A stretch of DNA of 64,000 nucleotides from JACKNG01 sp050184115 (GTDB lineage: Bacteria > Pseudomonadota > Gammaproteobacteria > Ga0077536). This document shows, piece by piece, positions 25,956 to 38,271 of this stretch (within the stretch, counting starts at the first letter, position 1; each line of letters opens with the position of its first letter). Where the stretch lies: NCBI GenBank assembly GCA_050184115.1, contig JBFXAQ010000003.1, positions 186,001 to 250,000 of the forward strand. The letters run 5' to 3'. Below the pieces are notes generated by a model, which worked only from the letters and a program-made list of their open reading frames with translations, was not told the DNA's origin and made no database searches. A program made the translations under genes and the position numbers.

Positions 25956-27377
25956 ATGCTGATCAACGGCCAATGGCTGACCGGCGGGGCGAGCTTCGCC
26001 GTCACCGACCCGGCGACGGGGGAGCACCTCGGCAACGTACAGGACGGCGGCGCCGCCGAGACCACCGCCGCCATCGACGCCGCCCAGGCGGCCTTCCCGG
26101 CCTGGGCCAGCCAGACCGCCTTCGCCCGCGCCGACATCTTGCGCCGCGCCTACGACCTCATGGTCGCGCGCAAGAGCGAGCTTGCGAAGCTGCTGACCCG
26201 CGAACAGGGCAAGCCGTTGCGCGCGGCGACGGTCGAGACGCAGTACGCGGCGGATTTCCTGCTGTGGTTCGCCGAACAGGCCAAGCGCGTCTACGGCGAC
26301 ATCCTGCCCTCGCCGCGCGCCGACCAGCGCTTTCTCGTCCTGCGCCAGCCGGTCGGCGTGGTCGGTGCGATCACGCCGTGGAACTACCCCATCTCGATGC
26401 TCACCCGCAAGCTCGGCCCGGCGCTCGCCGCCGGCTGCACGGTGGTGCTGAAACCGGCCGAGGCGACCCCGCTCATCGCCATCGAAGTATTCAAGCTGCT
26501 ACAGGAAGCAGGGGTGCCGGACGGCGTGATCAACCTCGTCACGGCCAGCGATCCGAAACCGGTCGGCGAGGTGCTGGTCAGCGATCCGCGCGTGCGCAAG
26601 ATCACCTTCACCGGTTCGACCGCGGTCGGCAAGCTGCTCGCGCGCGGCGCCGGCGAGCACATGAAGCGCATCTCGCTCGAACTCGGCGGGCATGCGCCCT
26701 TCATCGTCTACAAGGATGCCGACCCCATCCACGCCGCCAAGGGCGCGGCGGCGGTGAAGTTCCTCAACACGGGGCAGGCCTGCATCAGCCCCAACCGGAT
26801 GTACGTGCACGAGTCTCAGGTCGAACCCTTCGTCGCCGAACTCACCCGGCGCGTGGAACGCCTGACGCCGGGCCACGGCCTCGATCCCGAGTCCGCGGTC
26901 GGGCCGTTGATCAACGCCGCCGCCGTCGACAAGGTCGACAACCAGGTGCGCGACGCCGTGACCCGCGGCGCGCAGTTGCTCGTCGGTGGCAAGCGCCTCA
27001 CGGCGGGCAACCACGCCCAGGGCCATTTCTACGCGCCGACGGTGCTCGCCAACGTGCGCGCGGACATGCTCATCTATCGCGAGGAGACCTTCGGCCCGGT
27101 CGCCGCCGTCGTGCCCTACACCGATGCGGACGACGTCGTCGCCATGGCCAACGACACCGTCTACGGGCTGGCCGCCTACGTCTACACCAACAGCCTGCAG
27201 CAGGCCATGCGCGCCTTCGAGGCGCTGCGCTTCGGCATCGTCGGCATCAACGACATCAACCCGACGGCAGCCGCCGCGCCCTTCGGCGGCATCAAGGAAT
27301 CGGGGCTCGGCCGCGAAGGCGGCCGCGAAGGCATCGAGGAGTACCTCGACGTCAAGCTGGGCGGTTTCGCGATCTGA
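25956..27377 (+). CDS. NAD(P)-dependent aldehyde dehydrogenase (succinate-semialdehyde dehydrogenase-like)
   Basis: A 473-residue ALDH superfamily enzyme that oxidises an aldehyde to the acid in the cytoplasm. Visible landmarks are PWNYPISMLTRK, the nucleotide-binding FTGSTAVGK, the general base Glu in ELGGHAP and the catalytic Cys in NTGQACISPNR. Spacing and the GQAC context are those of the GabD/SSADH-like group, but the substrate is not certain. The ATG at 25956 gives the normal length for the family. No linked catabolic genes are on either side. Confidence 0.88.
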   Translation: MLINGQWLTGGASFAVTDPATGEHLGNVQDGGAAETTAAIDAAQAAFPAWASQTAFARADILRRAYDLMVARKSELAKLLTREQGKPLRAATVETQYAADFLLWFAEQAKRVYGDILPSPRADQRFLVLRQPVGVVGAITPWNYPISMLTRKLGPALAAGCTVVLKPAEATPLIAIEVFKLLQEAGVPDGVINLVTASDPKPVGEVLVSDPRVRKITFTGSTAVGKLLARGAGEHMKRISLELGGHAPFIVYKDADPIHAAKGAAAVKFLNTGQACISPNRMYVHESQVEPFVAELTRRVERLTPGHGLDPESAVGPLINAAAVDKVDNQVRDAVTRGAQLLVGGKRLTAGNHAQGHFYAPTVLANVRADMLIYREETFGPVAAVVPYTDADDVVAMANDTVYGLAAYVYTNSLQQAMRAFEALRFGIVGINDINPTAAAAPFGGIKESGLGREGGREGIEEYLDVKLGGFAI

Positions 27378-27404
27378 GCGCCGCGGCGGCGGCAGGCGCC
27401 GCGT

Positions 27405-28310
27405 TCAGGCCGCGCGGCGCGCCGCGGCGCGGCCGATGCGTGCCACCACCTCGTTACCGCAACCGCGGTACTCGATCTGGTCGAAGCTGAAGGCCTTGGC
27501 CATGGCGATGCCGCGGCCGTGGTTGTCCATGGCGCGCTCGGGATCGAAATCGAGGTAGCGCGCCCAGTCGAAGCCGCGCCCTTCGTCGCAAATGACGACT
27601 TCGATGTGATCCGGCCCGCGGTGGAAGTCGACCGTCACGCGCTTGTCGGCATGAGCCGGGTCGCGCAGGCGGCGCGCGACCTCCTCCTGCCACGTGCCGG
27701 CCTCCTTCAGCACCGACTTCTCGTCGTAGCCGATGGCGAGGTTGCCGTGCTCGATGGCGTTGATGAGCAGTTCGGAGAAACCGGTCACGGCGGCCTCGGG
27801 TGACGGACAGGCATTGGCGAGAAAGGCCGCCAGGGCGTTCGCCTCGTCGAGGTCGCGGAACGCGAATCGCGCCGACTCGGCGATGGCGGAGGTGATGGCG
27901 CCGCGACGCGACTCGGCGAGGAGATCGAGCCGGGCACGGCGATCGTCGGCGGCGGTCGCCACCACCGAGCGCAGCACGGCCTCGTCGTAGGGCTTGGTGA
28001 GATAGTAGAAGGCGCCGGCCTCGATGCCTTCGGCGATCTCGTGCGTGCCGCTCTTGGCCGTCTGCAGGATCACCGGCACGTAGCGCAGCACGTCGTGCGC
28101 CTTCATGCGGCGCAGGACCTCCATGCCGTCCATGCGCGGCATCATGCGATCGAGCAACACGATGTCGTAGTGCTGCGGATCGGCCTCGAGCAGGGCCCAG
28201 GCCTCGGCACCGTCGTTGGCGCCGTCCAGCGTGTAGCCGGTACCGGCAAGGTACTCCAGCAGGATCTCGTGGTTGACGGGTTCGTCGTCGACGATCAGCA
28301 CGTTCAGCAT
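27405..28310 (-). CDS. Response regulator fused to a serine-kinase-type HATPase domain
   Basis: A 301-residue protein. The receiver domain (1-120) carries the acidic pair DDE, phospho-acceptor Asp in LLDRMMPRMDG and Lys in LTKPYDE. The C-terminal domain (about 150-295) is an anti-sigma/RsbW-like HATPase: N-box GFSELLINAIEHGNLAIGY, then CDEGRGFDW and NHGRGIAMAKAF. So an incoming phosphoryl signal could switch a serine kinase or anti-sigma activity. It is divergently oriented to a large hybrid histidine kinase (28492), its probable input. Similar REC-HATPase proteins occur in partner-switching networks. Confidence 0.82.
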   Translation of the reverse strand: MLNVLIVDDEPVNHEILLEYLAGTGYTLDGANDGAEAWALLEADPQHYDIVLLDRMMPRMDGMEVLRRMKAHDVLRYVPVILQTAKSGTHEIAEGIEAGAFYYLTKPYDEAVLRSVVATAADDRRARLDLLAESRRGAITSAIAESARFAFRDLDEANALAAFLANACPSPEAAVTGFSELLINAIEHGNLAIGYDEKSVLKEAGTWQEEVARRLRDPAHADKRVTVDFHRGPDHIEVVICDEGRGFDWARYLDFDPERAMDNHGRGIAMAKAFSFDQIEYRGCGNEVVARIGRAAARRAA

Positions 28311-28491
28311 GGTCGGGCGGGGCTTCCTGTGGTCGGGAACAACGTCGGCCCGGCGACACCGCACGGGCACACCGCAGCGATAGCGGCTGCCGCGCTGCTT
28401 GCTTGAGTCCCGGCGCGTCGCCCGGGCGCGGTTCAAGATCGACGGTGATCGGCCGCTCAGCGCTGCGATCAACCTCTGCCGCTGTCCGCCC

Positions 28492-31857
<3,366 letters not shown>

Positions 31858-31863
31858 TTCCGC

Positions 31864-32045
31864 TCAACCGCCGCCGTGCCGCGCGTGGGCATCGGTGAGA
31901 TACAACGTCACCTGCGCCAGCAGTGACGACGTCGTGCACGCGACCCGCAGGTGGCCGAGGTGGCCGGCATCGGAGCATCTCGTCAATCCGACCACGTAAC
32001 CGCCGAACACACCGAAAAGCCGCCGGGCGGCTGCGCCGTCCAATT
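31864..32045 (-). pseudogene. Decayed duplicate of the 3' end of the neighbouring MFS gene
   Basis: In minus orientation this stretch reads AARRLFGVFGGYVVGLT...SLLAQVTLYLTDAHARHGGG and stops, matching the last 60 residues of the MFS transporter at 32827-34086 (QQLFGAVGGYVVGLT...SLLAQVVLFMTDAHARHGGG). The copy has many changes and no upstream part. It lies on the opposite side of the GST gene, so GST is bracketed by two same-oriented copies of the MFS 3' end. Confidence 0.8.
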
Positions 32046-32149
32046 CCCAGGCGGAGAACCGCAAATCAAGCGCGACGCCCGCATTGTTCAGCACAGGGCG
32101 GATCCGCTACGCTGCGCCGCCATCACCACCTGCCGGACGGGTGCGCACG

Positions 32150-32746
32150 GTGCTCGAACTCTACGACCTGCCGCTTTCCCTGAACTGCTACAAGGTGCGC
32201 CTGATGCTGGCGTTCCTGGGCGTGCCCTATGCGCGCAAGACAGTGAATCTGCTCGAGGGCGCGCACAAGACCGCCGAATTTCTCGCCATCAATCCCTTCG
32301 GCCAGATCCCGGTACTGGTCGACGGTGAGCAGGTGCTCCGCGATTCCCAGGCCATCATCGTCTGGCTCGCGCGCAGACATTCGGCTGGAACCTGGATGCC
32401 GGACGACGCGGACGCGGAAGCGCTGGTGAATGCCTGGCTCGCGGCGGCCGCCTACGAAATTCGTCTCGGGCCCTACGATGCCCGGCTGGCGGCGCTCTAC
32501 CCGGCGCTGTGCGTGAACGAGGCCACGGCCGTCGAGCGCAGTCATACGGCACTCGCGCTCTACGAAGGCCGCTTGCGCGAACGCGAGTGGATTGCGCTCG
32601 ATCGTCCCACCGTGGCGGACGTCGCGGCGTTCCCCGCGATTTCGCAAAGCGGCGATGGCGGTATCGGGCTCGAGCCCTATCCCGCGGTACGCGCCTGGCT
32701 CGAACGCTTGCGGGCACTGCCGGGATTCGTTCGGCTGGTGGACTGA
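32150..32746 (+). CDS. Glutathione S-transferase family protein
   Basis: A 198-residue GST. The N-terminal thioredoxin-like domain has LYDLPLSLNCYKVRLMLAFL, the cis-Pro GQIPVL and the glutathione-contact LRDSQAIIVWL. The all-helical C-terminal domain contains the usual PTVADVAAFP capping box. The start is a GTG (32150; GTG 32141 is the alternative), with only weak ribosome-binding sequence. It is inserted between an MFS gene and a decayed duplicate of that gene's end, so it may have arrived by a duplication or recombination event. Confidence 0.85.
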   Translation: MLELYDLPLSLNCYKVRLMLAFLGVPYARKTVNLLEGAHKTAEFLAINPFGQIPVLVDGEQVLRDSQAIIVWLARRHSAGTWMPDDADAEALVNAWLAAAAYEIRLGPYDARLAALYPALCVNEATAVERSHTALALYEGRLREREWIALDRPTVADVAAFPAISQSGDGGIGLEPYPAVRAWLERLRALPGFVRLVD

Positions 32747-32826
32747 TCAGCCGTCCGGGGTACCGGGCGGCCCAGGCCGGGCGAGGTATGACCGGATCGA
32801 CCGCGGGCGACGCGGCCCGGTGTCGC

Positions 32827-34086
32827 TCATCCGCCGCCGTGCCGCGCGTGGGCATCCGTCATGAACAGCACCACCTGCGCCAGCAGTGACAGCGTCATGA
32901 AGGCGAACAACAGCTGGCCCAGGTGGCTCGCGTCAGGGCTCGTCGTCAGCCCGACCACGTAACCGCCCACCGCGCCGAAGAGTTGCTGGGCGAGTCCCGC
33001 ACCGGCCGCCGCCGCGCCGGCGAGCGCCGGCACGAGGCTCACCGTACCGGCCAGGGTCGAGGGCATGAGCAGGCCATGGCCGAGACCGAGCAGGGCGAGC
33101 GGCGCGGTGATGGCAAGCGCGGAATCGACACCGAACCCGGCCAGCGCCAGGGTGATCGAGATGCCGACGAGGGTGGTGAACTGGCCGAGAAACATGATGC
33201 GCATCTCGCTGGTCCGTTTCAGCAGGCGGCTGCAGATGAAGTTGCCGGCGATGTAGCAGAGCGGTGGGAACATCACGTACCAGCCGATCTCGGCCGGGCC
33301 GACGCCGTAGTCGATCAGCACCACCGGCAGGCCGGCGAGGAAGACGTAGAAGGCACCGGTGCACATGGCGAGGATCGCGCAGTACGCGAGAAATGCCGGC
33401 AAACGGAGCAGCGACGCGTAGGCCCGCACGAAGCCGCGCAACCAGTGATCGGTGACCGCGCTCGCCGGACGGTCCGGCGGCACCAGCCGCCAGGCCAGGG
33501 CCAGCAGGACCACGGCCAGCAGTGCGGCGAGGACGAAGTTGGCCCGCCAGCCCGCCAGCACGTGGACCTGGCCGCCGAGCACCGTCGCCGTCGGCGGGCA
33601 CAGTCCCAGCACCATGCCGGTATAGGCCATCACCCGCGGGCGATCGGCGATGGCGAAGAAGTCCTGCACCATGGCGCGCCCCAGCACCATGCCGGCGGCG
33701 GCTCCGGCGCCCTGCACGAAGCGCGCGGCGACCAGCCAGGAGAGGCTCGGTGCAGCCGCCGCGGCGAGCGAGCCGAGCACCGCGAGGCCGAGACCGACGA
33801 AGAGCAGGCGGCGGCGGCCGTGACGATCGGACAACGGCCCGTAGACCACCTGCGCGCCGCCGAAACCGATGACGAAACTCGAGAACGTCAGCTGCACGGC
33901 GTCGCGGGCGACGCCGAAGGTCTCGCTCCAGGAGGGCAATGACGGCAGGCACAGGGTCATCGCCACCAGGCCGTAGCCGATCATGGCGAGCAGGGTCGCC
34001 ACCAGCAGGCGGCGCGGAGGGACGGGCGGCGCGGCGGCGGGCGCTGATTGACTCACGGGACGAGATGACTCCTGGCGAGCGCGCAT
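32827..34086 (-). CDS. MFS multidrug transporter, Bcr/CflA type
   Basis: A 419-residue, 12-TM inner-membrane antiporter. The MFS motif A is clear between helices 2 and 3 (GPLSDRHGRRRLLFVG), and motif C-like glycines occur in helix 5 (GMVLGLCPPTATVLGG). Overall layout and length match the Bcr/CflA drug-export family. The substrate is unknown. The start is ATG 34086, but a GTG at 34056 preceded by AGGAG is an alternative that removes ten residues. Its 3' end is duplicated at 31864-32045. Confidence 0.85.
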   Translation of the reverse strand: MRARQESSRPVSQSAPAAAPPVPPRRLLVATLLAMIGYGLVAMTLCLPSLPSWSETFGVARDAVQLTFSSFVIGFGGAQVVYGPLSDRHGRRRLLFVGLGLAVLGSLAAAAAPSLSWLVAARFVQGAGAAAGMVLGRAMVQDFFAIADRPRVMAYTGMVLGLCPPTATVLGGQVHVLAGWRANFVLAALLAVVLLALAWRLVPPDRPASAVTDHWLRGFVRAYASLLRLPAFLAYCAILAMCTGAFYVFLAGLPVVLIDYGVGPAEIGWYVMFPPLCYIAGNFICSRLLKRTSEMRIMFLGQFTTLVGISITLALAGFGVDSALAITAPLALLGLGHGLLMPSTLAGTVSLVPALAGAAAAGAGLAQQLFGAVGGYVVGLTTSPDASHLGQLLFAFMTLSLLAQVVLFMTDAHARHGGG

Positions 34087-34282
34087 GGTAACCGAAGCGC
34101 GCGACGTCGCTCCGCGATCCGACCCCGATCCGCGCGCTCGTTCAGCCAGCGCGGCGCGTGACGCGTGCGCGGGCGCCCCGACCGCGCGTCCATCACGGCG
34201 GTCGGAATGAATCTATGACGTGGCCGCGAGACCGGCCGGCGATGCAGGCTAGAATCGCCGCTCGTCCGAGGGGGAGAGTCCG

Positions 34283-34567
34283 ATGTCCGAATCCGCATCC
34301 GCGGCGGCGCGTGCCGCGGCCTACTGGCGTGCCAATCTGAAAGTGCTCGCCGTCCTGCTCGGCGTCTGGGGCGTGGTCTCCTTCGGCTGCGGCATCCTGT
34401 TCGTCGACGTCCTCAACGACTACCGCCTGTTCGGCTTCAAGCTCGGCTTCTGGTTCGCTCAACAGGGTGCGATCTACGTCTTCGTGATCCTGATCTTCGT
34501 CTATGCCGCCGTCATGCGCCGGCTCGATCGCCGCTACGGCGTCGACGACGACGCGGAGGCGTGCTGA
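34283..34567 (+). CDS. DUF4212 small membrane subunit of a sodium:solute symporter
   Basis: A 94-residue protein with two TM helices (about 25-45 and 65-85) separated by the conserved LFGFKLGFWFAQQGAIYVFV region. This is the TIGR03647/DUF4212 small subunit that is always encoded just before a VC_2705-type SSS transporter. Its stop codon shares one base with the start of that gene (TGATG), so they are translationally coupled. A GGGGGAGAG site precedes the ATG. Confidence 0.9.
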   Translation: MSESASAAARAAAYWRANLKVLAVLLGVWGVVSFGCGILFVDVLNDYRLFGFKLGFWFAQQGAIYVFVILIFVYAAVMRRLDRRYGVDDDAEAC

Positions 34568-36342
34568 TGGACGCGCAGGCCCTCACCTACCTCTTCGTCG
34601 GTCTCTCCTTCGCGCTCTATATCGGTATCGCGCTGTGGTCGCGCGCCGGTTCCACCGGCGATTTCTACGTCGCCGGTGGTGGTGTGCACCCCATCGCCAA
34701 CGGCATGGCGACGGCGGCGGACTGGATGAGCGCGGCGTCGTTCATCTCCATGGCCGGCATCATCGCCTTCATGGGTTACGACGGTACCGTGTATCTCATG
34801 GGCTGGACCGGCGGCTACGTGCTGCTGGCGCTGTTGCTCGCGCCGTACCTGCGCAAGTTCGGCGAATTCACCGTGCCGGACTTCATCGGCACGCGTTACT
34901 GCTCGAACCTCGCGCGCGTGGTCGCGGTGCTGTGCCTCATCGTCATCTCCTTCACCTACGTCGCCGGCCAGATGCGCGGCGTCGGCATCGTCTTCTCGCA
35001 TTTCCTCGGCGTCAGCATCGAGTGGGGCGTGGCCATCGGCATGCTGGTGGTGTTCCTGTACGCGGTCATGGGCGGCATGAAGGGCATCACCTATACCCAG
35101 GTCGCGCAGTACTGCGTGCTGATCTTCGCCTACCTCGTACCAGCCATCTTCATCTCGCTCCTGATGACCGGCATCCCGCTGCCGCAGCTCGGCCTCGGCG
35201 CGACCCTCGCCGACGGCTCGGGCGTCGCCGTGCTCGACCGGCTCGACACGGTGCTGATCGATCTCGGCTTCGCGCCCTACACCGCGGGCGTGAAGTCGAC
35301 TGTCGACGTCTGCGCCATCACCCTCGCGCTGATGCTCGGCACGGCCGGCCTGCCGCACGTCATCGTGCGCTTCTTCACCGTACCCAAGGTGTCCGACGCG
35401 CGACGCTCGGCCGGCTGGGCGCTGCTCTTCATCGCGCTGCTCTACACCACGGCACCCGCGGTCGGCGCCTTCGCGCGGTTGAATTTCATCGAGACCGTGC
35501 ACGACACGCCCTATGCGGAAGCGGCGTCCTGGTTCCACACCTGGGAGACGGTGGGTCTGGTCGCCTGGCGCGACAAGGACGACGACGGCCGCATCGACTA
35601 CGCGCCCGGCCCGCCCTTCGCCGGCAAGCCCGAGTTCAAGGGCGAGGAACGCAGCGCCGACGGCGCACGGCGGGTCACCAATGCGTCCAGCGACGGCACC
35701 AACGAGGTCTACGTCGACCGCGACATCATGGTGCTGGCCAACCCCGAGATCGCGGGCCTGCCGCCGTGGGTGATCGCACTCGTCGCCGCCGGCAGCCTGG
35801 CCGCGGCACTGTCGACCGCGGCGGGCCTCCTGCTCGTGATCTCCGCGGCGGTCTCGCACGATCTCCTCAAGAAGACCTTCGCCCGCGGACTCGACGACCG
35901 CACGGAACTGCGTGCCGCACGTCTCGCCGCGGCGGCTGCCATCGCGCTCGCCGGCTACCTCGGCGTCAATCCGCCGGGCTTCGTCGCCGAGGTCGTGGCC
36001 TTCGCCTTCGGCCTCGCCGCGGCCTCCCTGTTCCCGGCCATCCTCATGGGTATCTTCTCGCGGCGCATGAATACCGCCGGCGCGGTGGCCGGCATGCTCG
36101 CCGGGCTTGCCTTAACCCTCGGTTATATCGCCTGGTTCAAGTTCCACGCGCCGCATCTCAACGCGCCGTCGGAATGGTGGTTCGGCATCTCACCGGAAGG
36201 CATCGGTGCGCTCGGCGCGGCGCTCAACGTCGGCGTCGCCTGCGTGGTCAGCGCGTTGACGCCGCCGCCGCCGGCCGCGGTGGTCGCGCTGGTCGAGGAC
36301 ATCCGCGTGCCGGCCGGGGTCAGCGCGCCGCACATGCACTGA
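34567..36342 (+). CDS. Sodium:solute symporter of the VC_2705 (acetate-permease-like) family
   Basis: A 591-residue SSS-family transporter with about 13 TM helices. The family signature is visible in GGGVHPIANGMATAADWMSAA, GYDGTVYLMGWTGGYV and AGLPHVIVRFFTVP. A hydrophilic insert with EF-hand-like acidic residues (DKDDDGRIDY, about residues 338-347) lies between two helices. This insert is typical for the subfamily. It likely imports a small monocarboxylate with sodium. It is the second gene of a pair with DUF4212. Confidence 0.9.
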   Translation: MDAQALTYLFVGLSFALYIGIALWSRAGSTGDFYVAGGGVHPIANGMATAADWMSAASFISMAGIIAFMGYDGTVYLMGWTGGYVLLALLLAPYLRKFGEFTVPDFIGTRYCSNLARVVAVLCLIVISFTYVAGQMRGVGIVFSHFLGVSIEWGVAIGMLVVFLYAVMGGMKGITYTQVAQYCVLIFAYLVPAIFISLLMTGIPLPQLGLGATLADGSGVAVLDRLDTVLIDLGFAPYTAGVKSTVDVCAITLALMLGTAGLPHVIVRFFTVPKVSDARRSAGWALLFIALLYTTAPAVGAFARLNFIETVHDTPYAEAASWFHTWETVGLVAWRDKDDDGRIDYAPGPPFAGKPEFKGEERSADGARRVTNASSDGTNEVYVDRDIMVLANPEIAGLPPWVIALVAAGSLAAALSTAAGLLLVISAAVSHDLLKKTFARGLDDRTELRAARLAAAAAIALAGYLGVNPPGFVAEVVAFAFGLAAASLFPAILMGIFSRRMNTAGAVAGMLAGLALTLGYIAWFKFHAPHLNAPSEWWFGISPEGIGALGAALNVGVACVVSALTPPPPAAVVALVEDIRVPAGVSAPHMH

Positions 36343-36362
36343 GCGGCCTGCCGCCGGCACTT

Positions 36363-36794
36363 TCAGGCGCCCGCTGCGAGCAGCAGGCAGGCGCCGACGA
36401 CGAGCGTCAGCGGCCAGCGCAGGCGCGGATACCAGGGGGGCGTCTCGCCGCGCTGCCAGGCGCGGGTGTCGACGACGAGCACGGCGAGGAAGGCCACGGC
36501 CAGCACGACCATGGCCGCGGCGGGCGTCGGCAACAGCAGTGCGATCCAGCCCACGAGTGACGGCAGGACGCTGACGACCAGGCGAGCGGGGCGGAGCGCG
36601 GCGCCGGCGCGCGGCACGGCCACCGCCAGGCCCCACTGGATGCCGCCGAGGAAGGACAGGATGACGGCGCCATAGGCGACCAGCGCCGGCGCGGCGCTGG
36701 TCGCGAACCCCGCGGGGCCAACGGCCATCAACAGGGCCAGTGCCACGAACGGCAGGGCGCCCAGGCCACCCAGCCAGGCGGCGACGGCCGGCAC
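36363..36794 (-). CDS. DUF3429 integral membrane protein
   Basis: A 143-residue protein with five hydrophobic segments and the family pattern PAVAAWLGGLGALPF at the start, YGAVILSFLGGIQWGLA in the middle and TRAWQRGETPPWYPRLRWPL near the end. The function of DUF3429 is unknown. I use the GTG at 36794 with GGAGG upstream; the open frame continues further upstream without family-like sequence. It is convergent with the symporter gene. Confidence 0.75.
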   Translation of the reverse strand: MPAVAAWLGGLGALPFVALALLMAVGPAGFATSAAPALVAYGAVILSFLGGIQWGLAVAVPRAGAALRPARLVVSVLPSLVGWIALLLPTPAAAMVVLAVAFLAVLVVDTRAWQRGETPPWYPRLRWPLTLVVGACLLLAAGA

Positions 36795-37002
36795 GTTCAG
36801 ACGGCCTCCGCGGCGCGGTGATCGCCCCCGCAGGACTTCCGGCTTGGCATGACGCGCGACATGGTCGTGATACGTTGCCGGGCCGGGCCCGGATCGCACC
36901 GGCACACGTGATCATGGTCAGATCGGCATTGCTGCCGACGCGCACAATGAACGCGCGAGAATCGCCGGCCTCGCGCGCGCCGGCCCGGAGTCGTCATCGC
37001 CC

Positions 37003-37476
37003 GTGTTCGAACTGCTGCTGCTCGTCGTCGTCGCCAACAGCGCCCCGGTCGTCGCCCGGCACCTGTTGGGCGATCGCTGGGCACGGCCGATCGACGGCGG
37101 CCGCGTGCTCGCCGACGGCCGCCCGCTGCTCGGCACCTCCAAGACCTGGCGCGGGCTGGCCAGCGCCGCACTCGCCTGCGCACTTGCCGCGCCGGTACTC
37201 GGCGTCGAGGTCCATCACGGCGCCGCCGCCGGTGCCCTGACCATGGCCGGTGACCTCGCCGCCAGTTTCGCCAAGCGCCGGCGCGGCTACCCGGCGAGCG
37301 CTCACGCCCCGGTACTCGACACCGTGCCCGAAGCCCTCTTGCCGGCCCTCGCGCTGGCGCGACCGTTCGCGTTGGGCTGGTGGGAAGTGCCGCTGCTGGT
37401 GGTGATCTTCCACTTCACCGTGCGCTTCACCTCGCCCGTGCTCTACCGCCTGCACCTGCGGCGCCATCCCTGGTAG
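37003..37476 (+). CDS. CarS-like CDP-alcohol (CDP-archaeol synthase family) membrane enzyme
   Basis: A 157-residue membrane protein of the CarS/PF01864 group. The segment DGRPLLGTSKTWRGL and the later GALTMAGDLAASFAKRR match the cytidylyltransferase signature of CDP-archaeol synthases and their bacterial relatives, which join CTP to a lipid phosphate. It starts at GTG and is followed eight bases later by an EEP-family gene and then a CDP-alcohol phosphatidyltransferase, so a lipid-headgroup pathway is likely. The natural lipid substrate in this bacterium is unknown. Confidence 0.78.
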   Translation: MFELLLLVVVANSAPVVARHLLGDRWARPIDGGRVLADGRPLLGTSKTWRGLASAALACALAAPVLGVEVHHGAAAGALTMAGDLAASFAKRRRGYPASAHAPVLDTVPEALLPALALARPFALGWWEVPLLVVIFHFTVRFTSPVLYRLHLRRHPW

Positions 37477-37484
37477 GCCACGCG

Positions 37485-38243
37485 ATGACGGCTCACGCGC
37501 TCAGTCTCGTGACGTACAACATGCACAAGGGTTTCAGCGGTGACGGCCGGCGTACCTTCGTGCTGACGCGCATGCGCGAAGCCCTGGCCGCGTGCGGTGC
37601 CGACCTCGTGTTCCTGCAGGAAGCCCAGGGCGAACACGCCCGCCACGCCAGGCGCCTGCCCGACTGGCCCGAGAACGGCCAGTTCGAGTACCTCGCCGAC
37701 ACCCTGTGGCCGCACCACGCCTACGGCAAGAACGCGGTCTACGACCACGGCCACCACGGCAACGCGATCCTGAGCCGCTACCCGCTCGAATTCTGGGAGA
37801 ACATCGGCGTCTCGCCGTGGCCCTTCGCGGCCAGCCGCAGCCTGCTGCACGCGCGCATCCGCGTACCCGCGCTCACCGCACCGCTGCACCTCGTGTGCAT
37901 CCACTTCGGCTTCCTCGGCGCCGAGCGTCGCCCGCAGGTGCGCCGGCTGTGCGAGCACATCGAGGCCCACGTGCCGCACGGCGAACCCCTGCTGGTGGCC
38001 GGCGACTTCAACGACTGGTTCGGCGGCGCCGAGCGCGATTTCAACGCGGCGCTCGGCCTGCGCGAGGTGTTCCTCGCCCTGCACGGGCGCCATGCACTCA
38101 GCTTCCCCGCCTGGGCGCCGCTGTTCCCCATGGATCGCATCTACTGCCGCGGTCTCGAACCCGTGCGCGCCGAGCGCCTGGGTGGTGCGCCGTGGCGCGC
38201 ACTGTCCGACCACGTGCCGTTGATGGCCTGGTTCGCGTCGTGA
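37485..38243 (+). CDS. Endonuclease/exonuclease/phosphatase (EEP) family hydrolase
   Basis: A 252-residue EEP-superfamily phosphoesterase. The conserved metal and catalytic residues are in VTYNMHKG (Asn), VFLQEAQG (Glu), GHHGNAILSR, LVAGDFNDW (Asp/Asn) and the closing LSDHVPLMAW (Asp-His). Family members cleave phosphodiesters or phosphomonoesters of nucleic acids, inositides or lipids. It has no signal peptide. It sits between a CarS-like and a CDP-alcohol transferase gene, which suggests a lipid-related phosphate rather than DNA as substrate. Confidence 0.85.
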   Translation: MTAHALSLVTYNMHKGFSGDGRRTFVLTRMREALAACGADLVFLQEAQGEHARHARRLPDWPENGQFEYLADTLWPHHAYGKNAVYDHGHHGNAILSRYPLEFWENIGVSPWPFAASRSLLHARIRVPALTAPLHLVCIHFGFLGAERRPQVRRLCEHIEAHVPHGEPLLVAGDFNDWFGGAERDFNAALGLREVFLALHGRHALSFPAWAPLFPMDRIYCRGLEPVRAERLGGAPWRALSDHVPLMAWFAS

Positions 38244-38271
38244 TGCCGGCCGGCGGCCTGGAACGGTCCTG

